Assembly: GCA_000755425.1 (NCBI GenBank)
Contig: BBMT01000004.1
Span: forward strand, 124,001-188,000
Source: Vibrio maritimus
GTDB taxonomy: Bacteria; Pseudomonadota; Gammaproteobacteria; Enterobacterales; Vibrionaceae
DNA length: 64,000 nt
Direction: 5' to 3'
How positions within the stretch are numbered: the stretch's first letter is position 1; the number at the start of each line of letters is the position of its first letter. Positions 1 to 8,568 of this stretch are shown one piece after another. Under the pieces are notes generated by a model. That model had not been told where the DNA came from. It searched no databases and saw only the letters and a program-made list of their open reading frames with translations. The position numbers and the translations under genes were made by a program.

Positions 1-506
1 AACGCGGTGATGTTGTCCACGGATTTGAAAACCTACAGCAGAGAGGTTAGTTGGGGAAGCAAGAAACTCAAGCGGTACCTCGAATAGGTAGTCGACTTCG
101 TTGGTGTCAATTTTAGGTCGGTATTTAGGCTCAACAAACGCAAGTACTGGCGTCACGTTGAATGCCGAGACGGTAACGAGTTTGGGAAGATAGCCAATAA
201 CGGAAATAGAATTACTACTTATCCCTATCTCTTCTTCTGTCTCTCGAAGTGCTGTAATGGTCGGGCTTTGATCGCTTGGCTCAACCTTACCACCCGGAAA
301 GCTAATCTGCCTGGGTGGTGTTTTAAATGACTGGCACGTTTGGTGAGGATAACGTGAAGCTTGGCTTCACGCTCGACTAGTCCGATTAACACGCTGGCCT
401 CACGTAGAGAGCCTTTGTCTATGTTTGCGGTACGGAATTTAGTCTCTTTGTGGTAGTCCTCGGTTTGTTGCAGTTGAAAGCGCGATAAAAACTCAGATTT
501 CGTCAT
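1..506 (-). CDS. nudL: CoA pyrophosphatase of the Nudix family (3' end beyond window, frameshifted)
   Basis: Nudix hydrolase that cleaves CoA and related pyrophosphates. The N-terminal part reads RASHLKHHPG. In the next frame it continues as QISFPGGKVEP, then ALRETEEEIG, which is the Nudix box, so one base is missing near 310. The rest stays open to the left edge, so the C-terminus lies outside the window. I start it at the ATG at 506 (MTKSEFLS); an upstream in-frame TTG at 521 abuts the stop of the preceding Hpt gene. In E. coli nudL sits directly after pabB, whereas here pabB is 8 kb away. Family assignment is firm; the frameshift is probably a sequencing error. Confidence 0.85.
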
Positions 507-521
507 ACTACTAGTTGCCAA

Positions 522-857
522 CTACACCATTGATGCTAAATATTCGTTGATTTGGTTTTTGATAACTTCCAACTCTTGAATCACGAATTGAATGTCTGCT
601 AATTGTGGAGCTTCACTACCGCGAGTTGCGGTTTCGATGGCTTCTAACTTATCCACGGCTTTCGTTTCACCAAAGCTTGCGAGAATACCTTTTAAAGAGT
701 GGGCAGTGATAAACAGTTCGCTCCAATTTTGCTCATTATAGAGTGATTGTATTTTGTCTGCACCGTTTTCATGTTCTTCCATGAATGCCATAAATACGGC
801 TGCGATGATGTCCTCGTCATTGTCCATGTAGCTGCGAAGTACGTCGAAATCTATCAT
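522..857 (-). CDS. stand-alone histidine phosphotransfer (Hpt) protein
   Basis: A 111-residue single-domain protein. The motif AHSLKGILASFG around residues 52-63 carries the histidine that receives the phosphate from a receiver domain. No other domain, signal peptide or membrane segment is visible. The stop touches the nudL start region, so the two are probably co-transcribed. The hybrid kinase at 6862 ends in a receiver and has no Hpt of its own, so this protein is a natural candidate partner. That link is inference from neighbourhood only. It does not look like LuxU beyond the shared Hpt fold. Confidence 0.85.
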   Translation of the reverse strand: MIDFDVLRSYMDNDEDIIAAVFMAFMEEHENGADKIQSLYNEQNWSELFITAHSLKGILASFGETKAVDKLEAIETATRGSEAPQLADIQFVIQELEVIKNQINEYLASMV

Positions 858-997
858 CCTGCTGTCCTTATATGCTGTTTATCGTTTTTGGTGACTGGGT
901 TTGTTTCATTTAAGTCCCAAACTCAGTTACTTAACAACAATAGTATAGTTCATTAGAAATGAAAAACTGCCAATCCGAAAGATCTAACTTGATCTTT

Positions 998-1016
998 GTA
1001 ATTGTCGTGCAATTAC
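998..1016. promoter_or_regulatory. inverted repeat, possible operator
   Basis: The arms GTAATTG and CAATTAC are perfect complements separated by five bases. The spacing suits a dimeric regulator's site or a small hairpin. No run of T follows, so it is not a typical terminator. The function is a guess from position in a divergent promoter region. Confidence 0.35.
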
Positions 1017-1092
1017 GACTTTGGTACTAAATCGATCAGTTTTTGGCTAAACAGTATGAAGTAAACTTTGATGCATAGTACAAACGCGACTA

Positions 1093-1120
1093 CTCTTGAT
1101 CATGCGACGCACCTCAAGAG
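1093..1120. promoter_or_regulatory. inverted repeat upstream of RpoS-like sigma gene
   Basis: The arms CTCTTGA and TCAAGAG are perfect 7-base complements with 14 bases between them, ending 59 bases before the chosen ATG. It could be an operator or a structure in the 5' leader of the sigma mRNA. The sequence alone does not decide between these. Confidence 0.35.
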
Positions 1121-1179
1121 ATCAAAACTAATAACTATCTATACAGTTGGCGAGGTTGCAAAGAAATATGGAGATAACC

Positions 1180-2052
1180 ATGAGTACTAGGATCGAAAAC
1201 GCAAAGACTGACGGCTTAGACAGCAATGTAGATTTTTACTCCAAGTACATCCAAGATGTCGTAGGTATTGATTTGCTGACACCGGAGCAAGAATACCATT
1301 ATGCAACGCTGGCCAGACGCGGGGATAAGGCAGCGAGGGATGTACTAATTGAATCCAATCTTCGTCTTGTGGTCAAGATTGCGAGAGGTTACATAAAGCG
1401 CGGCTTAAATAATCACACCATTCTCGATCTTATCGAGGAAGGAAACTTGGGTTTGATCAAAGCTATTGATAAGTTTGAACCTGAAAAAGGGTTTCGTTTT
1501 AGCACTTATGCCGTGTGGTGGATACGTGAAAGTATAGAGTCTTCTTTAATGAACACGGGTAGAACGGTTCGCTTGCCGGTTCATGTGATCAAAGAAATTA
1601 ATAGACTTTCTCGACAAACAAATGAGATGCGCTCAACGCTTAAAAGAGCTCCTTCGGTTAAAGAGATTGCTGAGCAAACCTCAAATTCTCAGCAACATGT
1701 GAGTGACCTTATTCATATGAGCGGGTTTATTGAGTCTAGTGCTTCTGTGGATATTACGGACAAGGAATACCTTAGTTTAGATACCTGTCGTTCAGATGCA
1801 ATTCCTGAACCTTATGATACTTGCCATGATGAAAAGCTTCTAAAAAGTCTGGAAAAAGTCGTTCTTTCACTACCAGATAAATACAGAGATATTGTTATTC
1901 ATCGCTTTGGTCTGTTTGGAAAGGAAGTTCTGACTCTGGACTGCTTAGGTGAAATGTATGGGCTATCTAAAGAGCGAGTTCGTCAGCTACAGCAAGAAGG
2001 TGTGGCTAAATTGCAGAGTAAGCTGAAGTTTGATGGCTGGGTAATGAGATAG
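1180..2052 (+). CDS. RpoS-like alternative sigma-70 factor
   Basis: A 290-residue group-2 sigma factor that would direct RNA polymerase to a special promoter set. Region 2 is nearly canonical: NLRLVVKIARGY, LDLIEEGNLGL, then FRFSTYAVWWIRESIE. Region 3 and a region 4 helix-turn-helix (LGEMYGLSKERVRQLQQEG) follow. It is shorter than RpoS (about 330 residues) and its region 3-4 linker is divergent, so it looks like one of the extra RpoS-like sigmas of vibrios (RpoQ/RpoX type), not the housekeeping RpoS. The start is the ATG at 1180 because GGAG lies seven bases ahead; the frame stays open upstream to 1147. The gene is complete. Confidence 0.85.
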   Translation: MSTRIENAKTDGLDSNVDFYSKYIQDVVGIDLLTPEQEYHYATLARRGDKAARDVLIESNLRLVVKIARGYIKRGLNNHTILDLIEEGNLGLIKAIDKFEPEKGFRFSTYAVWWIRESIESSLMNTGRTVRLPVHVIKEINRLSRQTNEMRSTLKRAPSVKEIAEQTSNSQQHVSDLIHMSGFIESSASVDITDKEYLSLDTCRSDAIPEPYDTCHDEKLLKSLEKVVLSLPDKYRDIVIHRFGLFGKEVLTLDCLGEMYGLSKERVRQLQQEGVAKLQSKLKFDGWVMR

Positions 2053-2146
2053 GTGGGTCATTAGACAACCTATTATGACCAGCTGTTGACACTTGTGTTC
2101 GAGAGGGGCTAGTTGCTAGAAGTAATAAGCATTAGCAACGAACGAA

Positions 2147-2563
2147 TTAATGAAGCTTTGGCTTTGTCCAGGAAGCCTTAGCCAATGATAGAACGTTTTC
2201 GAGTCGCTCTTTGACCGAAGAGTCCTGCAACCCTGACAGAAATCGAGTAAGAGCAGCGAAATATACACGGTGACGACAAATCTCAACCAGTGTCTGTTCA
2301 AGACGTTGTATTCTGGTTGTTTTTTGTTGCTTTGATCGAGATTCCCAATCCCCTTCAATACTCGCCAATGACTGGGCACAGCAATATTGCTCAAATACTC
2401 GATCTTCCCCAATTAGCGGGCGATAGCCACTGACATACCAAGCCTCGATCATTTCTCTGATCTCAATTTCTTCCTGTGGTATCTCGTTTGTACTCAACGT
2501 CTGTCCATTTGGAACAGTCTGAGTGTAGCTGTGATCAAGTTTGTCTTTGACGTATTTATACAT
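2147..2563 (-). CDS. hypothetical protein, paralogue of the next gene upstream
   Basis: About 138 residues from the Met at 2563; an earlier in-frame Met lies at 2602, and neither has a clear ribosome site. I recognise no family. Residues near the N-terminus (GQTLS, then PQEEIEIREMIEAWYVSGYRPLI) match the neighbour at 2676 (GKTLQ, PEEEFEIREILTCWYQAGFVPFI). Both end in a basic helical stretch with RHR or RCR, so the two are tandem duplicates. There is no membrane segment or signal peptide, so it is probably a small cytoplasmic helical protein. It lies between the sigma factor and the EAL protein on the opposite strand. Confidence 0.55.
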   Translation of the reverse strand: MYKYVKDKLDHSYTQTVPNGQTLSTNEIPQEEIEIREMIEAWYVSGYRPLIGEDRVFEQYCCAQSLASIEGDWESRSKQQKTTRIQRLEQTLVEICRHRVYFAALTRFLSGLQDSSVKERLENVLSLAKASWTKPKLH

Positions 2564-2675
2564 AAAGAAGCTTAAAAAATGGCAACAACCAAAACATAAC
2601 ATACGTTAATTTAAAGCGCTATTGATAGTTTAAATATTAGTGCTGTGCCCATCATAACCCTGTTAAAATAGGAGG

Positions 2676-3024
2676 TTAAACATGCCGTACTTTATAAAGA
2701 AGGTAATGAATGTAACGAAACTCAAGTGACTCCGATTGCCATTGTGATGTAATTCGTTTTACCGCGCTTTGGTAAGCTCTGCATCGTATTAATAGTGCGA
2801 GCGTTTTGGTTAAGCGCTTAAACTCATCCACTCTGTCCCAAAAACTGATTTGTTCCGGATTGCCTTCTATAAATGGAACGAAACCAGCTTGATACCAGCA
2901 AGTGAGAATCTCACGTATCTCAAACTCTTCTTCGGGCACATCGCCGTGTTGCAACGTTTTGCCGACAGGGGGGCGGGGTGCGATAGACATCGTCATATAG
3001 GTCATCGACATACACGTAATCCAT
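2676..3024 (-). CDS. hypothetical protein, tandem paralogue
   Basis: A short helical protein related to the gene at 2147 through the EIRE..WY..G..P.I block. The uninterrupted frame starts at 3011. A better start is the ATG at 3024 behind a GGGGG ribosome site, giving MDYVYVDDLYDDVY, which resembles MYKYVKDKLDHSYT of the paralogue. That requires a one-base change in the run of six G at 2968-2973, a likely miscall. Function is unknown. Its start codon lies next to, and divergent from, the start of the EAL gene. Confidence 0.5.
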
Positions 3025-3025
3025 C

Positions 3026-5149
3026 ATGCCCCCTGCAACTGAACAATATGACAATAACTTAGAACGAATTGCACTGCATTCAAGTAAATATCAACTTGAA
3101 ATGGAGTTTGTTTCTCCTAGCTTGTTTTGGTGCGAGAGCGAGACTCAGAAGCACCTAAGTTGGCTAATTATTCAAAGAGAGAACGACATGCTAGCGAAGC
3201 AGGCTGAAGCAGAGAAATTGTTCTGGTCCGAACATCTTCACGACATTACTACCGAAGTGTCGAAGGGTGAGTTTTGGCATAAAGTTATGCACTTTGATAC
3301 TCGCCACTCTCACATAAATCCACCTTCGATTGATAGTATTAATCACATACTCACTTTGATTCGCGACGTTCAGTTTGACGGTGCACCCGCTGCTGTACCC
3401 ATTCCACTTGAAACGACCACGGGTGAACTGATCGTGGTGAAGTTTGAAATCTATTTGGTCATCGACAATCAGGTCAAAGGATGCGTCGAGGTATTGTCTC
3501 ACACTCTCTCCAAGATAGCCTGTACCGAGCTTTTGGAGCATGTGCTTGATGATCCAGCTAGGGGAATTATGATCACAGATGATAAGCACTGTGTATTGTT
3601 TACCAACGAAAAGCTATGTCGGGATCACTGCGTTTCGTCCATAGCATTATTGGGGCGCGACATTAGTGATGTGGGTCTGTTCCATAGCGACAAGCGGCAT
3701 ATCGAGGCTTTTCAGAAACGCATTGAGCATGAGGCGAAATGGCGTGGAGCAATGATTACCAATGCGAAAGATTCGCGCTCAACGTTGGAAATGGTGCATA
3801 TTAAGAGAGTAGAAGTCGCGCAAGATCACTGCTTTTTTATCTACAGCTTTTTAGGCGAACACCAAAATCCAGCAAAGGCCAAAGTACCAGATGCCGCGAA
3901 TCTTCCGAACTTGGAGGAGATGGATGAAGTCGCGTTTAGAAACAGCGCTAGGCAGCTTTCCTCTCAAGGTGGAAAGTTCATTGTCGTGAGTTTACATCCT
4001 CGTTTCTACAGCGAGTTAGAGGTGGAATCACGCCAAAAGGTTTATGCAGCACTCCAGTCGTTTCATGATGCTGATAGCTTTGGATATATCGGTAGAAATA
4101 CATTTGTTGTCTTGCTTCGAATTCGTGAAGACGACGTCGAAGATGTCACTACGATCAACATGTGTATTAAGCAGTTTTTTACTGGTTTGAGTAAGTATCT
4201 CGATGACCACCTCATCAATGATATTTCTGATGGGCAAATTGGGGTGGCTTTGCATGGTTTCAATCAATGTGCGATGGACGAAGTGATTTCGCAGTCGGTT
4301 CAAGCCATGTTTGTTCATGACTCTCAATCAAGTAGCGTGAATTTTTACGATGAGGTGCTTGTTCAAGCGAGTATTCGTCGTAGAAAACTGGAGAATCTGT
4401 TACTGGAAGCGGTTCAAAATAAACAGATTGGGGTGCATTTCCAACCCATAGTAGATACGAAAACCAATGAAATTGTAAAATTGGAAGCTCTTTGCCGCTT
4501 TCAAATCGAAGAAGTGGATTATTGCGTTCAAGAGATGATTCACCTTGCCGAAGAGCTGAAGATGATCAATACGATCGATATGATTGTCGCTGAAAAAGCA
4601 ATAAAGGAATTTGTGAAGCTTAATAACGACGTCAATCAACCGTTAAAACTGTCTCTAAATTGCTCCATTGCCGATACTGAATCTCACCATCTTCAAGAAT
4701 TATTTACCTATATTGATGAGTCACCGGTTACTAATGAAGATGTCACGATTGAAATAACAGAAACCTCTTACTTTGAGAAAAACATCAATAATTCAAACCT
4801 TTTGGAGCACATTCGTGCCTCTGGTGTGAAAATTGCGGTTGATGATTTTGGTACGGGCAATTCATCTTTCTCTTATTTCAGCGACTTCCACTTTGACGAG
4901 TTAAAGATTGACCGCAAGTTCATCACTAATATTCACGAGATAAAGCAGAAGTTTTTTGCAGTGAACATGCTAAGACAATTGTCCCATGATCTGAACATTC
5001 GAGTGGTTGCAGAAGGGGTAGAGAATGCGGAAGAACTGGAAACGCTCAAATTGATTGATGTGGATTTCATTCAAGGATATTTCTTCTACAGACCTATGAC
5101 CGCTAAACAGGTCAAGCAGCACCTTTCAGGAAGTAAGAATGTTCACTAA
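3026..5149 (+). CDS. PAS / degenerate GGDEF / EAL c-di-GMP phosphodiesterase
   Basis: A 707-residue soluble protein. An unassigned N-terminal region (about 1-170) comes first, followed by a PAS-like segment (about 175-290), a GGDEF-like fold without the GGDEF loop (about 300-440), and a C-terminal EAL domain (about 450-700). The catalytic EAL residues are present: EALCR, LNCS, EITE, DDFGTG, LKIDRKF, EGVE and QGYFFYRP. It therefore probably hydrolyses c-di-GMP, with the GGDEF-like part regulatory. The first ATG (3026) has no clear ribosome site, and Met-26 (3101) is an alternative. It is followed closely by two unknown genes and then H-NOX, which suggests shared control by NO. Confidence 0.85.
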   Translation: MPPATEQYDNNLERIALHSSKYQLEMEFVSPSLFWCESETQKHLSWLIIQRENDMLAKQAEAEKLFWSEHLHDITTEVSKGEFWHKVMHFDTRHSHINPPSIDSINHILTLIRDVQFDGAPAAVPIPLETTTGELIVVKFEIYLVIDNQVKGCVEVLSHTLSKIACTELLEHVLDDPARGIMITDDKHCVLFTNEKLCRDHCVSSIALLGRDISDVGLFHSDKRHIEAFQKRIEHEAKWRGAMITNAKDSRSTLEMVHIKRVEVAQDHCFFIYSFLGEHQNPAKAKVPDAANLPNLEEMDEVAFRNSARQLSSQGGKFIVVSLHPRFYSELEVESRQKVYAALQSFHDADSFGYIGRNTFVVLLRIREDDVEDVTTINMCIKQFFTGLSKYLDDHLINDISDGQIGVALHGFNQCAMDEVISQSVQAMFVHDSQSSSVNFYDEVLVQASIRRRKLENLLLEAVQNKQIGVHFQPIVDTKTNEIVKLEALCRFQIEEVDYCVQEMIHLAEELKMINTIDMIVAEKAIKEFVKLNNDVNQPLKLSLNCSIADTESHHLQELFTYIDESPVTNEDVTIEITETSYFEKNINNSNLLEHIRASGVKIAVDDFGTGNSSFSYFSDFHFDELKIDRKFITNIHEIKQKFFAVNMLRQLSHDLNIRVVAEGVENAEELETLKLIDVDFIQGYFFYRPMTAKQVKQHLSGSKNVH

Positions 5150-5181
5150 CCCTAAGTTGTTTAGTCTTTAGGTGGATCGGT

Positions 5182-5478
5182 ATGGAAAGTGGAGAGCAGG
5201 ACGGAAAACTGTTGCTACAACTCTCTTGTGATACGCTTGTGTTTACTAGAGAGTTTCTGCAAAGTTGCTCTAAAGAGCTGGAATCTATCGAACCAGAACA
5301 TGTACTTTGCGACAACCCTTATGGTGTGTTTAAGGACTTTGGCAATGGTTTTTACGCGTACTGTAAGCACTCAAAAAATGAACAAACTTTAGTGTTGAAG
5401 TGCACTGTGGGTGGCGTTGTATTTCGTGTTCATTGCCCGATAGGCGAGGATAAAGTGATGCGCATTCCTGAGCTCTAG
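5182..5478 (+). CDS. hypothetical protein between EAL and H-NOX genes
   Basis: A 98-residue protein starting at an ATG preceded by AGGTGG. It is acidic and slightly cysteine-rich (five Cys), with no signal peptide or membrane helix. The second half alternates hydrophobic residues as in beta strands (TLVLKCTVGGVVFRVHC). I recognise no family. The gene starts 32 bases after the EAL gene and ends two bases before the next frame, so it looks like part of the same operon. Confidence 0.55.
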   Translation: MESGEQDGKLLLQLSCDTLVFTREFLQSCSKELESIEPEHVLCDNPYGVFKDFGNGFYAYCKHSKNEQTLVLKCTVGGVVFRVHCPIGEDKVMRIPEL

Positions 5479-5480
5479 TC

Positions 5481-6146
5481 TTGCCACATATAGATTCAAC
5501 GGATTTAACTTTACGTAGGCAGGCTCCATGTTTTTCGGGCTACACCATGCTTAGCGATGACACGGTGATGATACCGTTAGAGAACCTTTGCCGAAGAGTA
5601 TCAGAAAGTTTATCAGGTAATGAAAAGGTCGTTTTTAATGGGGTAGATAGAATTGAAGCGGATTACTGTTTCAATATCACATCACGTTATCTGTTCGTTT
5701 ATCCCAAGCAATTGCTTTCAGCCCCGAAATCAGAATTGTGTCATCTGACCCTTGCGTTTAACCATTCTAGTTCTGAGGCTTCGGTTAAATTTGCGATCTG
5801 CTTGGATCTCTCTCGATTTTCAACACTGTCTACGGCTAGATTGTCTTTGCCTTTCGATACGACATCCTTTGAGCAAAAAATGTTGACGCAGTTAACCCCT
5901 TCCTTATCAAGTCCTATCGCTTTTGTTGAATCGGTGTTTTGTCTCGATTGTCATCAGTTTTTAACGCCTAGATCTGATGGTTCGTTCATAGATAGACAGA
6001 GCAGAGCAACAACAGCCAAAAGTAGGAGTTTCATTTACTCTATATGTGATGGTGTCGATCACGTAGCAACGGGGATCGCGGTAGCCAATCTCCCAAGCCA
6101 ATCGCTAGAAGCGAGCAATCGACGACAAACTAATGCTGAGTATTGA
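5481..6146 (+). CDS. hypothetical protein upstream of H-NOX
   Basis: The frame opens at TTG 5481 and gives 221 residues; an internal Met (MLSDDTVMIPLENLC, 5547) is a possible alternative start. I recognise no family. It has beta-rich stretches and a FCLDC cysteine pair near residue 155. The last 50 residues are polar and repetitive in Ser/Thr/Arg. It sits two bases after the preceding small gene, so a fusion broken by a base-calling error is possible, but no family sequence supports joining them. No membrane segment is visible. Confidence 0.45.
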   Translation: MPHIDSTDLTLRRQAPCFSGYTMLSDDTVMIPLENLCRRVSESLSGNEKVVFNGVDRIEADYCFNITSRYLFVYPKQLLSAPKSELCHLTLAFNHSSSEASVKFAICLDLSRFSTLSTARLSLPFDTTSFEQKMLTQLTPSLSSPIAFVESVFCLDCHQFLTPRSDGSFIDRQSRATTAKSRSFIYSICDGVDHVATGIAVANLPSQSLEASNRRQTNAEY

Positions 6147-6314
6147 AGCCTGAACTTAGTCTATTACCCAGAACCTTTATGTGAATCTAAACAACCCTAA
6201 TCTTCTTATTATTTGATATTTAACAATATATGGAAATCAGCTAAGAATTGTCCTAATACTTTAATGAGGCGCAGTAAACACCCAGCGGGCGTTCCACTAA
6301 CAGGGAGAAGATGA

Positions 6315-6854
6315 ATGAAAGGAATTATTTTTACTGAATTCATGGAGTTGGTTGAAGAGAAGTTTGGCTTGGACGTACTGGATGAGGTTTTGGAAATGTC
6401 TGGCGACGAAGGCATCTACACTGCCGTTGGCAGTTATGACCATCGAGACTTGGTCAAGCTTATCGTCAACTTAAGCAAGAAAACCAATATTGACCCTGAA
6501 ACACTTCAGCAAGTGTTTGGACAAACGGTGTTTAAAACCTTGCTTGCTTCTATTCCAGAAAGTGCAAGTATTGGCGCAAGTAGCTCGACTTTTCAGTTTA
6601 TCCGACACGTTGAAGACTATATCCATGTAGAGGTAAAGAAGCTTTACTCTGACGCAGAACCCCCTAAGTTCCACTTTATCAGTGAATCAGAGACAGACAT
6701 GGTGATGGATTATCAAAGCGCGCGTTGTATGTCACATGTTTGCTTAGGGCTGATTGAAGGCTGCGCAGAACATTTTGGTGAGAAAGTTAATGTTGAGATG
6801 ACTCCTCAGTCCGACGATAACAGTACTGTAAGATTCAGTCTTACGTTGGTCTGA
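6315..6854 (+). CDS. H-NOX haem nitric-oxide sensor
   Basis: A 179-residue haem-binding NO sensor. The proximal haem ligand is His104 in DYIHVEV, and the haem-propionate motif YxSxR is present as Y133-Q-S-A-R137. It begins MKGIIF, as the family usually does. Cys138, Cys143 and Cys150 lie in the region where other bacterial H-NOX proteins carry redox or zinc cysteines, but no cysteine occurs in the last 29 residues. The start ATG follows GGGAGAAG. The hybrid kinase begins seven bases after its stop, the classical H-NOX/kinase pair, so NO binding probably controls that kinase. Confidence 0.95.
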   Translation: MKGIIFTEFMELVEEKFGLDVLDEVLEMSGDEGIYTAVGSYDHRDLVKLIVNLSKKTNIDPETLQQVFGQTVFKTLLASIPESASIGASSSTFQFIRHVEDYIHVEVKKLYSDAEPPKFHFISESETDMVMDYQSARCMSHVCLGLIEGCAEHFGEKVNVEMTPQSDDNSTVRFSLTLV

Positions 6855-6861
6855 AGACACT

Positions 6862-8568
6862 ATGCCCAGCAGTTCGGCGATCGAGCGCAAACTTAAACGA
6901 GAAATAGCCGCAAGAAAAGCAGCGGAAGCCTTACTCGAGCAAAAGAGTTTAGAGCTTTTTAATGCCAATCAGCAGCTTGAGGTTGCGCTTAAACAAACGG
7001 AAGCACGTTCAGAAGCCAGCTTTAAACGCCTTGAGTTTCAGCAGAAAATTGAGCGAATCCTAATTCATTTTGGACGGATCTTTTTGCGTGCCAATCTAGA
7101 TGATGTGCTTGTCGTTGATTTGGTTAATCAGCTCTCGGAAGTGACGGACGATGTAGCATGTGCCATAGCTTTGCCAAGTGAACTCCTCCCGGCAGTTACC
7201 CAGTCTCATTACCAAACGCCCAAATACACTCAGCTTATTGTCGCGGAGGGCTGCACGACGTCTTGTATTTCCATTGAGCTTGAGCAGAAGGTGATTGGTA
7301 AGCTTGAGTTGAGCGTTATTGAAACGACGTTTGATATGGACTTTGTAAATAGTCAGATGTCATTGGTGTGTGAGTTACTGGCCAGTTCTATTAATCGCCA
7401 AGTCATCAACCAGCGCTTGGTTGAGTCAAAAGAGCGTGCGGAGGCGTCGGAGCGTTCAACTAGAGAGTTTTTGGCGATGATAAATCACGAGCTTCGCACG
7501 CCATTAAATGGTTTGCTGGGCAGCGTAGAGCTACTTGCGGATACGGGGTTGTCTGATGCTCAGAAAGATCTTCATCATAATCTGAGCCAATCTGGTCAGC
7601 TATTGCGATCCATCATTAACGACTTACTAGATTTCAGCAAAATTGATGCTGGTATGCTTGAACTTATCGAGTCGAAGTTCAGTTGGAGCACGTTAGAGTC
7701 GACCTTAAAGAGTATTTTTGAACACAAAGCGCAAGAAAAACAGATTGGATTTAAGATTGAAACGCAGAATTTGGATAGTCAGCAGATTAAGGGAGATTTA
7801 GAGCGAATCACTCAGATATTTGTAAATTTGATTGGCAACGCGATTAAGTTTACCGATAAAGGCGATGTGAGCGTTCGTGTCGAAAATAGCGTTAGTGGGC
7901 TCCAGGTATCCGTCACTGATACAGGCATTGGTATTAGTGAATCGGCTCAAAAGAAACTGTTTCAGCCGTTTACTCAGGCAGACCGCTCCAGCTCTCGCAA
8001 CTATGAAGGAACCGGGTTGGGGTTAGCTATTTGTCGCCGTTTGGTAGAGCTGATGGGGGGAAATATCTCGCTGGAAAGTGAACTTGGTGTCGGTACTACT
8101 TTCCATGTCTTCCTGCCGCTGAAGACAGAGTTAATAGAAACAAAAACTGAAGCGGTACAAGCCGACGATACTCAATCATTGGACTTTTCAGCTTTGAAGA
8201 TTCTAGTGGTCGACGACATAAAGATGAACCAAGTTATTATTACCAAAATGTTGAGTAAACTGGGTATTTCGCCTGACCTAGCGGTTAACGGTCTAGAAGC
8301 CGTTGAGCATGCGAGTCATCAACAATATGACATTATTTTTATGGATTGCCGAATGCCAGTGATGGATGGATTTGAGGCGACTAAACGGCTTCGGAGTGCC
8401 AAATACCTTAAGCCAATCGTCGCACTCACTGCAGGTACTACAACGGAAGAGCGTCAAAATTGTTACGACGTAGGGATGGACGACATATTATCCAAACCCT
8501 ACACCGCAAAGGATCTCACTCAGACGTTAGCAAAGTGGGGGCCAAATTGGGGACTAGAGGCAATTTGA
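6862..8568 (+). CDS. H-NOX-associated hybrid histidine kinase
   Basis: A 568-residue soluble kinase. A coiled-coil N-terminus (about 1-60) leads into a weakly conserved sensory region (about 60-180). The HisKA domain has INHELRTP (His near 209). The ATPase domain has NLIGNAIKFT, DTGIGIS and GTGLGLAI, and a receiver with IFMDCRMPVMDG sits at the C-terminus. There is no membrane segment, which suits a kinase controlled by a cytosolic H-NOX. It lacks its own Hpt domain, so a separate Hpt is needed; the one at 522-857 is a candidate. It ends 19 bases before the convergent pabB. All catalytic motifs look intact. Confidence 0.92.
   Translation: MPSSSAIERKLKREIAARKAAEALLEQKSLELFNANQQLEVALKQTEARSEASFKRLEFQQKIERILIHFGRIFLRANLDDVLVVDLVNQLSEVTDDVACAIALPSELLPAVTQSHYQTPKYTQLIVAEGCTTSCISIELEQKVIGKLELSVIETTFDMDFVNSQMSLVCELLASSINRQVINQRLVESKERAEASERSTREFLAMINHELRTPLNGLLGSVELLADTGLSDAQKDLHHNLSQSGQLLRSIINDLLDFSKIDAGMLELIESKFSWSTLESTLKSIFEHKAQEKQIGFKIETQNLDSQQIKGDLERITQIFVNLIGNAIKFTDKGDVSVRVENSVSGLQVSVTDTGIGISESAQKKLFQPFTQADRSSSRNYEGTGLGLAICRRLVELMGGNISLESELGVGTTFHVFLPLKTELIETKTEAVQADDTQSLDFSALKILVVDDIKMNQVIITKMLSKLGISPDLAVNGLEAVEHASHQQYDIIFMDCRMPVMDGFEATKRLRSAKYLKPIVALTAGTTTEERQNCYDVGMDDILSKPYTAKDLTQTLAKWGPNWGLEAI

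Larger units (their letters stand above)
858..1179. other. divergent intergenic region before the sigma factor gene
   Basis: A 322-base AT-rich gap between the Hpt gene (leftward) and the RpoS-like gene (rightward), so it must hold promoters for both. It contains two perfect inverted repeats, listed separately. I could not place -35 and -10 boxes with confidence. Confidence 0.6.
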
